A program made the translations under genes and the position numbers. This document shows positions 18,264 through 27,296 of a stretch of 64,000 nucleotides of DNA, piece after piece. The DNA comes from Streptomyces antimycoticus (GTDB lineage Bacteria > Actinomycetota > Actinomycetes > Streptomycetales > Streptomycetaceae). The stretch is from contig NZ_BJHV01000001.1 of NCBI RefSeq assembly GCF_005405925.1, positions 7,192,001-7,256,000 of the forward strand, in the 5' to 3' direction. The notes below the pieces were generated by a model, which did not search any database, was not told the origin of the DNA, and worked only from the letters and a program-made list of their open reading frames with translations. How positions within the stretch are numbered: position 1 is the stretch's first letter; every line of letters starts with the position of its first letter.

Positions 18264-20395
18264 ATGCGACATGCCGCACTGCCGAAGGACCGCGCCGTGC
18301 GCGCCGTGGGCGGGGTATCGGCACTGATCGTGGTGGTCCTGTCCGGATGGGTGGCCGGGATGCTGAGGGTCAACGACCAGTGGCTCGCGCTCGCCTATCC
18401 CCACCCCCGGGGCGCCACCGTGCTGACCCGGGTCGCCGTGGGTGTCCCGGTGCTGGGCGTCGGAGTGCTGCTGCTGGCCGAGCGCGAGGCCCGGCGCTAC
18501 GGCGGCGTCCTGCTGGTGGCCGGCGGCCTGTGGCTGCTGCCCTCGGCCGCGGCCGGTCTGCTGGGCCTGGCCGACCTGGGCACCACGGGCGCCGTACTGT
18601 CCCTGCTGCTCGCCGCCGCCAAGATGGCCTGCCGCCCGCTGACCGTACTGCTGCTGCCGCTATGGCTGTTCCCCGGGGCGGGCGCCGCCGGTGGCAGTGG
18701 TGGGTGATCAGCCTGGGCGCGTCCGGCTACTGGCTCGGGTACGCGGGGCTGTGGCTGATCAGCGAGCCCCGGGTGGGCTCCGTGCTCAACCCGGCGTTCG
18801 CCACCGCGGGCGGCCAGTGGGCCTTCGACCATCTCGACACCTACGCCGAGGCCGAACCCTGGGTGCTGCGCAGCGTCGCGGCGGCCGTGACCGCCGCCCT
18901 GTGCTGCCGCGCCGCCCTCTCCCGCGGCGCCGAGCGGCGCGACTGGGCGCTGCTGGCCACCGCCTATCCCGCCTGTGTCTCGCTCCTTCTGTCCCAGTGG
19001 GGCGAGGGCGTGCCCACCATCGTGGCCCGCACCGTCGGCAGCGCCGTATGGGCCGCCGCGATCTGCCTCGGCGTCTCCCGCACCGGCATATGGCGGCTGG
19101 ACCGCTCCACCAGCCACCGCCTCGCCCGTGCCTTCGTGCTCACCTCACTGGCGGCCGTGGTGGTCTGCGCGGTCGTCGCCGTCCAGGCCGGACTCCCCTC
19201 CGTAAGAAGCGGGGCCACCACCGTCACCGCCGGCTGCGCCCTGGTGCTGGGCTGGGGCCTGCGGCCCAGCGCCCGCTGGCTCACCCTCTGCGTCGAGCGG
19301 GCCTTCTACGGGCCCCGGGCCCGCCCGCACGAAGCCGTGAGTGCCCTCGCCGTAAGGCTGCAACAGGCCCCGCACCCCGGCGAGGTGCCCCAGCAGATCT
19401 GCCGCAGCGCCGTGGAGGACCTCGGCGTCTCCGGCGCCGCCGTCAGCGTCGACACCCGCGCCGGGCCCCGGCGGCTGGCCTCCGAGGGGGCCCAGCTGAC
19501 CGGCCCGGTCCAGACGTTCCTGCTGCGCCACCACGGCCGCACCGTCGGCCGCCTCGAGGTCTCCCGCGACGGCTCCGGCACCCCGGCGGAACGCGACAGC
19601 GGACTGCTCTCCCTCCTCGCCGACCAGGCCGCCCCCGCGCTCGCCGCGCTGCGCCTGGCCGAGGAGGCCCAGGCCGCCCGGGAGCGGCTGGTGCTCGCCC
19701 GCGAAGAGGAGCGCCGCCGGCTGCGCCGGGAGATCCACGACGGACTCGGCCCCCAACTGGCCGCCGTAAGGCTGCGCCTGGACATCGCGCAGACCTCCTG
19801 TCCGCCCGGCCACCCCGCCACCCCGCAACTGTGCGAGGCCGCCGAGACGCTCGCCGAGGCGCTGGTCGAGGTGCGACGGATCACCGCGGGCCTGGCCCCG
19901 GCCGCGCTGGCCGAGCGCGGACTGGCCGGTGCGGTCCGGGACCTGGCGCACCGGCTGGGCGTCGCCGGGCTACGGGTCAGCGTGGCCAGCCGCCCCGCGG
20001 CGCTGCCTCCGCTGTCGCCCGGCGTCGAGACGGCCGCGTACCGGATCGCGGCGGAGTCGCTGACCAACGCCGTACGACACGCCAGGGCGCGCCAGGTGAG
20101 CGTCGAGCTGACCGCGGGTCCGGACACCCTGGAGGTCAAGGTCACCGACGACGGAAGCGGGCTGCGCGAGACGGCGGTGCCCGGTGTGGGCCTCGCGTCG
20201 GTCACCGAACGGGCCGAGGAGATCGGCGGCTCCTGCTCGGTGGCCGGATCGGCGACCGGCACGGTGGTGCACGCGGTACTGCCGCTCGCCGGACCGGGCG
20301 AACACGGGAACCCCGAGGAGCACCGGAAGCCCACGGGTCACGAGGCGTGCCGGACGCTGCTCAAGACGAGCAGACCGATGAGCCGGGCGCCTTAG
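18264..20395 (+). CDS. Membrane sensor histidine kinase (HisKA_3/NarL type), with an apparent frameshift
   Basis: About 710 residues if one base is restored in the G run at 18675-18678; there LWLFPG continues as RRRWQWWVISLGASG. Roughly ten transmembrane segments fill residues 15-345 (for example ALIVVVLSGWVAGML, LTSLAAVVVCAVVAV). A GAF-like segment follows, then the H-box RLRREIHDGLGPQLAAVRLR with the phosphoacceptor His, the N-box ESLTNAVRHA and the ATP-binding glycine boxes DDGSGL and GLASVTERAEEIGG. The upstream gene encodes a secreted protein 1 bp away and the downstream gene is its likely response regulator. The signal sensed is unknown. Confidence 0.85.
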
Positions 20396-20541
20396 GGCGG
20401 CGTGGAGCCGCGGGGTGCTGGGGGCTTCCGGCGGGGCGTCGCCGTCTTGGGGCGCTTGGCTGAGCGGGAGGGCGCCGTAGAGCTTCCGGACGCTTGCCCT
20501 GCCCGGCCGGGGGACCTCATCAAAGAAGAAGGAGGCAGAGC

Positions 20542-21192
20542 GTGGCGCAGTGGCGGGTGCTGTTGGTGGACGATCATCCCCTGTTCCGTGAGGGTCTGGC
20601 TGCCGCCGTCAATCTCGATGACGCGTTCGCCGTGGTCGGTCAGGCGGCCTGTGCGGATGGGGCGATAGCCGAGGCCGTGCGCACCGGTCCGGATCTGGTG
20701 GTGATGGATCTCGGGCTGCCGGGCCGGTCCGGTCTGGAGGCGACGCGGCGGATCTTGTGCGATCACCCCGAGATTCGGGTGCTGGTCATGACGATGTCGG
20801 AGGACGACGACAGTCTGCTGGCCGCCGTGCGCGCGGGGGCCCGCGGCTATCTGCTCAAGGGCGCGGGCCGGGACGAGATCCTGCGGGCGCTGCACACCGT
20901 GGCGCGGGGCGGCGCGGTCTTCAGCCCGCGGATGGCCGAGCGCCTCGGGGCGCTGGTCGGCGCCTCGGGTTCGGCGTCCGCCAAGGAGGCGTTCCCGACG
21001 TTGACGGCCCGGGAGCGGGAGGTGCTGGACCTGCTGGCGGCCGGTCTCGGCTACCGGCAGATCGCCCAGCGGCTGGTGGTCACCGACAAGACGGTGCGTA
21101 ATCACGTCGGTTCGATCTTCGCCAAGCTCCAAGTGCGCGACCGCGCCCAGGCGATCGTGCGCGCCCGGCAGGCCGGGCTGGGAGGCGAATGA
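20542..21192 (+). CDS. LuxR/NarL-family response regulator
   Basis: A 216-residue cytoplasmic response regulator, very probably the partner of the kinase at 18264. Receiver domain: acidic pair VDDHP, phosphoacceptor Asp56 in VMDLGLPG, and conserved Thr/Lys positions in VLVMTMSEDD and YLLKGAG. The C-terminal LuxR helix-turn-helix is TAREREVLDLLAAGLGYRQI with KTVRNHVGSIFAKL. GTG 20542 follows AAGGAGG by 7 nt. It is 146 bp from the kinase stop. The stop region overlaps the segment just before ftsY, whose start is 35 bp further on. Confidence 0.93.
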   Translation: MAQWRVLLVDDHPLFREGLAAAVNLDDAFAVVGQAACADGAIAEAVRTGPDLVVMDLGLPGRSGLEATRRILCDHPEIRVLVMTMSEDDDSLLAAVRAGARGYLLKGAGRDEILRALHTVARGGAVFSPRMAERLGALVGASGSASAKEAFPTLTAREREVLDLLAAGLGYRQIAQRLVVTDKTVRNHVGSIFAKLQVRDRAQAIVRARQAGLGGE

Positions 21193-21227
21193 CTCGCTCC
21201 CCCTCGTGGCTGATACTGGGGGGCGTT

Positions 21228-22448
21228 ATGGAATACCTCATCCTTGCCGTAGTCATCGCTGTGGTCGCGGTCGCCGCGATCAGCGGGCTCGTGATCAGCG
21301 GCCGCAAGAAGAAGCGGCTGCCCCCGCCCCCGCCCAGCAGCCCCACCGTCACCGCGCCGCCCGCCGAGCCGCACGTCGGCGAGGAGGCCGAAACCCCGCG
21401 TGAGGAACCACGCAGAACCATCGAGGAGGTGGACCTTCCGGGGACCGAGGCCCCGGTCGCGGAGGCACCCGCGGCCGCCCCGCCCGAGGTCCCGCCGATC
21501 GAGGTCCCGGAGCCGACCGCCGGCCGGCTGGTCCGGCTGCGTGCCCGGCTGTCCCGCTCCCAGACCACTTTGGGCAAGGGGCTGCTGACGCTGCTGTCCC
21601 GGGAGCACCTCGACGACGAGACCTGGGAGGAGATCGAGGACACGCTGCTGACCGCGGACGTCGGTGTGGCGCCGACCGAGGAGCTGGTCGAGCGGCTGCG
21701 GGAGCGCGTCCGGGTGCTCGGCACCCGTAGCCCCGAGGAGCTGCGCGCTCTGCTGCGGGAGGAGCTGCTGCGCCTCATCGGTACCGAGGCCGACCGTTCG
21801 GTGCACACCGAGAGCGGTGTGGGCGCGAACGGCGAGGAGAAGCCGGGCGTCGTCATGGTCGTCGGTGTCAATGGCACCGGTAAGACCACCACGACCGGCA
21901 AGCTGGCCCGGGTGCTCGTCGCCGACGGGAAGTCCGTGGTGCTGGGCGCGGCCGACACCTTCCGCGCGGCCGCCGCCGATCAGCTGCAGACCTGGGGCGA
22001 GCGGGTCGGTGCCCGTACGGTCCGGGGTCCGGAGGCCGGGGACCCGGCGTCGGTGGCCTTCGACGCGGTGAAGGAGGGCATCGCGGAGAGCGCGGATGTC
22101 GTCCTGATCGACACCGCCGGTCGGCTGCACACCAAGACCGGTCTGATGGACGAGCTGGGCAAGGTCAAGCGGGTCGTGGAGAAGCACGGCGCGGTGGACG
22201 AGGTGCTGCTCGTCCTCGACGCCACGACCGGGCAGAACGGCCTGGTGCAGGCGCGGGTGTTCGCGGAGGTCGTGGACATCACCGGCATCGTGCTGACCAA
22301 GCTGGACGGCACCGCCAAGGGCGGCATCGTCGTCGCGGTCCAGCGTGAGCTGAAGGTCCCGGTCAAGCTGGTGGGGCTGGGCGAGGGCGCGGACGATCTC
22401 GCGCCGTTCGAGCCGGAGGCGTTCGTCGACGCGCTGATCGGCGGCTGA
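21228..22448 (+). CDS. ftsY: Signal recognition particle receptor FtsY
   Basis: FtsY is the SRP receptor GTPase that docks Ffh-bound ribosomes to the Sec translocon. The 406-residue protein starts at ATG 21228 with one transmembrane helix (EYLILAVVIAVVAVAAISGL), as in actinobacterial FtsY, then a Pro/Glu-rich acidic A region (residues about 35-100). The NG domain has G1 GVNGTGKTTTTGKL, the DTFRAAA box, G3 DTAGRLHT, G4 TKLDGTAKGG and a C-terminal GLGEGADDL. Its partner ffh is in the same window at 30339. A strong hairpin terminator follows. Confidence 0.97.
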   Translation: MEYLILAVVIAVVAVAAISGLVISGRKKKRLPPPPPSSPTVTAPPAEPHVGEEAETPREEPRRTIEEVDLPGTEAPVAEAPAAAPPEVPPIEVPEPTAGRLVRLRARLSRSQTTLGKGLLTLLSREHLDDETWEEIEDTLLTADVGVAPTEELVERLRERVRVLGTRSPEELRALLREELLRLIGTEADRSVHTESGVGANGEEKPGVVMVVGVNGTGKTTTTGKLARVLVADGKSVVLGAADTFRAAAADQLQTWGERVGARTVRGPEAGDPASVAFDAVKEGIAESADVVLIDTAGRLHTKTGLMDELGKVKRVVEKHGAVDEVLLVLDATTGQNGLVQARVFAEVVDITGIVLTKLDGTAKGGIVVAVQRELKVPVKLVGLGEGADDLAPFEPEAFVDALIGG

Positions 22449-22476
22449 GGCCGTGGTGGGGGGATCACCCGTATCG

Positions 22477-22515
22477 CGCCGGACGGGCCGGGGTTGACTC
22501 CCGGCCCGTCCGGCG
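22477..22515 (+). terminator. Hairpin terminator after ftsY
   Basis: A perfect 16-bp stem, CGCCGGACGGGCCGGG / CCCGGCCCGTCCGGCG, with a 7-nt loop, 28 bp after the ftsY stop. It is one of the strongest hairpins in the window. Confidence 0.85.
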
Positions 22516-22531
22516 TTCGTGTACGGCTTTC

Positions 22532-22630
22532 ACAGCGCTCGCGTACGGGCACGTACGGGCACAGCGCTCGCGTACGGGCACGTACGGGCACAGCGTCCGC
22601 GTACGGGCACAGCGTGTGCGCACGGGGCGC
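22532..22630. repeat. 29-bp tandem repeat between ftsY and the prim-pol gene
   Basis: Two perfect copies of a 29-bp unit beginning ACAGCGCTCGCGTACGGGC occupy 22532-22560 and 22561-22589. A 19-bp partial copy with one change follows at 22590-22608 and a decayed copy at 22609-22630. Inside each unit CGTACGGGCA repeats as a shorter subunit. The array lies between convergent genes, after the ftsY terminator, and shows no coding function. Confidence 0.85.
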
Positions 22631-22683
22631 TCGGGCAAACGAAAGCCCGCGTGCGGGCGCTCGCGCAAGAGGAGAGCGCTGCC

Positions 22684-23354
22684 TCAGGCCCCGGCCCGGT
22701 GGCTGAGATAGGCGAGGGTGCCGAGGACCAGCCGGGCGTGCGGTGGGCGGCCCGCGGTGTCGAGGGTCGGCGGGCGCAGCCAGCGGACGGGTCCGAGGCC
22801 GCCGAGGTCCGAGGGCGGGGCGGTGATGTGGTCGCCCGGGCCCAGACAGCGCAGATCGAGGTCGGCGTCGTCCCAGCCCATGCGGTACAGCAGCTCGGGC
22901 AGTTCGGCGGCGGCGCCGGGGGCGACGAAGAACTGGGCGCGCCCGTGCGGGGTGACGGCCACCGGGCCGAGGGGCAGCCCCATCCGCTCCAGCCGGACCA
23001 GCGCGTGTCCGCCCGCGTACTCCGCGACCTCCAGGACGTCGAACGAGCGGCCCACGGGCAGTAGCACGGCCGCCCCGGGACCTGCTCCCACGCGGCCGCG
23101 GCGGCGTCCAGCGTGGCGCCCGCCGGGACGCCGGGGGCGAAGGAGAGCGGATGCGCGCCGGGGGAGGGACAGCCGTGGTCACCGCATGAACATTCGTTTC
23201 TGCCGCCCCCCGAGCTCCGTGCCGCCCGCGCGCCCGGTACTACATCCCAGCCCCACAGACCGGTGTACTCCGCCACCGTCGTGGACTCGGACGTACGGCC
23301 GCGGCGCCGTGAGCCGGACCGCATGTCCCGGTTGCCGCCGATCGTGAAGCCCAT
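22684..23354 (-). CDS. Prim-pol-like (bifunctional DNA primase/polymerase N-terminal) protein, with an apparent frameshift
   Basis: About 223 residues when one base is restored at the CCCC run 23073-23076; there AAAAWEQVPG continues as AAVLLPVGRSFDVLEV. The start MGFTIGGNRDMRSG is at ATG 23354. Marks of this Streptomyces family are AEYTGLWGWDVVPGA, a Cys/His cluster CSCGDHGCPSPGAHPL and AAAAWEQVPG; the C-terminal half continues with the domain's beta core and ends PPHARLVLGTLAYLSHRA. The homologue in S. coelicolor also lies between ftsY and nsdA. The small size suggests a prim-pol-derived domain without helicase; activity is unproven. Confidence 0.75.
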
Positions 23355-23803
23355 GCCCCTCCAACGGGTCACGCTCTGGATGGTTACGAGCCGGAACGTC
23401 GCGATGACGCTCCGTCGCCGACGAGGCGCGACAGAGCGCGCTCCGATGTGACGGAGGTGGTGAGGCGCGACCCGTGCGCCCCCGCTTGCACCCCTTCACC
23501 TGATTCCCGTCGCCCCGGTGTCAAGTGAATCGTGCGAACCGGCAACCGGGTTCATTCGAAGGGGTGGCGAATGGTGGCGTTTTAGGGAACCGCCTCGCCG
23601 GGGCGTGATCGTAGGATTACTTTCAGTGCACAGTCCCTGGATGTGGTGCTCGCTCGAACGCGAGCTGACGGCGGGCGGAGTACGGATCGGTACATGCCCC
23701 TGGCATGAGGCGGTTCCCTGTCGGGACGGTTGATACGTCGCATCCCGGGGACAACTGACCGTGACAGAAGGCATTCTGGTGGCGGTTCGGCAAGATTCGT
23801 GGG
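23355..23803. other. 449-bp divergent intergenic region between the prim-pol gene and nsdA
   Basis: This gap holds the promoters of two divergent genes. I see no convincing open frame with codon bias, no strong hairpin and no clear -35/-10 pair. A locally AT-rich patch at about 23610-23635 (GATCGTAGGATTACTTTCAG) and another near 23728-23745 (GGTTGATACGTCGC) are the best candidates for nsdA promoter elements. Confidence 0.4.
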
Positions 23804-25318
23804 ATGGGGGCGTTCCGGGTGGGCGACAGCGGCGGCGGTGCTGGGAAGCGCCCCAATGCGCAATTGCAGTCGTGGTTCGTGCGCAGCGGCTGGTCGAAGG
23901 GGGAGCTGGCGCGCCAAGTCAACCGCAGAGCACGGCAGTTAGGCGCCCACCACATCAGCACGGACACCTCGCGGGTGCGCCGCTGGCTGGACGGCGAGCA
24001 GCCCCGGGAGCCGATTCCGCAGATTCTCTCGGAGTTGTTCTCCGAGCGCTTCGGCTGTGTGGTGGGTATCGAGGACCTCGGGCTGCGCGCCGTCCACCGG
24101 TCACCGTCCGTGTCCGGTGTGGATCTTCCCTGGGCCGGGCCCGAAACGGTGGCGCTGATCGGCGAGTTCTCCCGCAGCGACCTGATGCTCGCCCGCCGCG
24201 GCTTCCTCGGCACCTCGCTCTCGCTGTCCGCGGGCCCCGCCCTCGTCGAGCCCATGCAGCGCTGGCTGGTGCCCTCCACGAGCGGACAGCCCGGCGGCGC
24301 CAAGACGGCGGACGGCGGGCGCGCGCGCCGGGTCTCCCGGCTCTCCGAGCCGGAGCTCGAGCTGCTGGAGTCCACCATCGTGATGTTCCGCGCCTGGGAC
24401 GCCCAGTGCGGCGGCGGGCTGCGCCGCAAGGCGGTGGTCGGCCAGTTGCACGAGGTCACCGACCTGCTCCAGGAGCCCCATCCGGAGGCGGTCTCCCGGC
24501 GGCTGTTCAAGGTCGCGGGCGAGCTCGCCCAGCTGGCCGGGTGGATGAGCTATGACGTCGGGCTCCAGCCCACCGCGCAGAAGTACTTCGTGCTCGCCCT
24601 CCACGCCGCCAAGGAGTCCGGGGACCGCCCCCTCGGCTCGTACATCCTCTCCGGCATGAGCCGCCAGATGATCCACGTCGGCCGGCCCGACGACGCGCTG
24701 GAGCTGATCCACCTCGCGCAGTACGGCAGCCGGGAGAACGCCACCCCGCGCACCCAGGCCATGCTGTATGCGATGGAGGCCCGCGCCTACGCCAATATGG
24801 GCCAGCCCAGCAAATGCCACCGCGCGGTGAAGATGGCCGAGGACACCTTCGCCGACTGCGCCAAGGGCGACGGCGACCCCGACTGGATCCGCTTCTTCTC
24901 CGAGGCCGAGCTCAACGCGGAGAACGCCCACTCCTATCGCGATCTCGCCTATGTCGCCGGCCGCAGCCCCACCTACGCCAAGATGGCCGACCCGGTGATG
25001 CGTCAGGCCGTGAAGCTCTTCGGCCAGGAGGCGGAGAACGACGCGGGCCCCCAGCGTTCGTATGCGCTCAACCTGATCGGCATGGCCACCGTCCATCTCC
25101 TCCAGAAGGAGCCCGAGCAGGCCGCCGAGGTCGCCCGCCAGGCGCTGCCGCTCGCCAAGCGGGTGCGCTCGGAGCGGGTCAACAACCGGCTGCGCAAGAC
25201 CGTGGACACGGCGGTGCGCCAGTTCGGTGACGTGCCTCAGATCGCCGATCTCGGCGAGCGGCTGGCCACCCTCATGCCCGACACCCCGGGGGCTGCGGGG
25301 CCCGGCCAGGCCGTCTGA
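23804..25318 (+). CDS. nsdA: NsdA, negative regulator of Streptomyces differentiation
   Basis: NsdA is a conserved Streptomyces cytoplasmic protein; in S. coelicolor loss of nsdA increases sporulation and actinorhodin production. This 504-residue protein matches in location and in typical stretches: QSWFVRSGWSKGELARQVNR and STDTSRVRRWLDGEQPREPI (an N-terminal helix-turn-helix-like region), SGVDLPWAGPETVAL, LARRGFLGTSLSLSAGP, and a helical TPR-like C-terminal half (YFVLALHAAKESGDRPLG, EPEQAAEVARQALPLAKRV). I used ATG 23804; GTG 23819 is an alternative preceded by a G-rich stretch. Confidence 0.9.
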   Translation: MGAFRVGDSGGGAGKRPNAQLQSWFVRSGWSKGELARQVNRRARQLGAHHISTDTSRVRRWLDGEQPREPIPQILSELFSERFGCVVGIEDLGLRAVHRSPSVSGVDLPWAGPETVALIGEFSRSDLMLARRGFLGTSLSLSAGPALVEPMQRWLVPSTSGQPGGAKTADGGRARRVSRLSEPELELLESTIVMFRAWDAQCGGGLRRKAVVGQLHEVTDLLQEPHPEAVSRRLFKVAGELAQLAGWMSYDVGLQPTAQKYFVLALHAAKESGDRPLGSYILSGMSRQMIHVGRPDDALELIHLAQYGSRENATPRTQAMLYAMEARAYANMGQPSKCHRAVKMAEDTFADCAKGDGDPDWIRFFSEAELNAENAHSYRDLAYVAGRSPTYAKMADPVMRQAVKLFGQEAENDAGPQRSYALNLIGMATVHLLQKEPEQAAEVARQALPLAKRVRSERVNNRLRKTVDTAVRQFGDVPQIADLGERLATLMPDTPGAAGPGQAV

Positions 25319-25386
25319 GCGGTCCCGGCGGTGGTTGCGACACGGTAATGGAGGGCTCCGCCCTGACAGCCGCGGTTCATCGGCGC

Positions 25387-25422
25387 GTAACACTCCCGCG
25401 GCCTTCGTCACTGCGGTGAAAC
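25387..25422 (+). promoter_or_regulatory. GlnR-type operator upstream of amtB
   Basis: GTCAC-TGCGGT-GAAAC at 25407-25422 matches the actinobacterial GlnR half-site pair (gTnAC-n6-GaAAC) exactly. A second a-box, GTAAC at 25387-25391, lies 20 bp upstream with a weak b-box (GCGGC). It is about 100 bp before amtB, as expected for nitrogen-starvation activation by GlnR. Confidence 0.8.
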
Positions 25423-25524
25423 ATCGGGCGGCATTGGCTGAAACGGTGCTGCGCCAATCTCGAGGCGAATACCGGCCCCCGATGTCCTGCCCGCACGGGC
25501 CGTCGTTTCGAGGAGACGTCCACA

Positions 25525-27258
<1,734 letters not shown>

Positions 27259-27296
27259 GAGCCGGACAACCAGTCGCACGCTGACAGGGAGCCGAG

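Noticed and set aside
18264..18707. Separate 147-residue membrane protein before the kinase
   Set aside because: Its C-terminal end is an artefact of the frame break; restoring one base joins it smoothly to the kinase membrane region.
22532..22630. Replication origin iterons or a plasmid-type origin
   Set aside because: The repeats lie between core convergent genes, lack DnaA boxes or an AT-rich region, and no replication gene is nearby.
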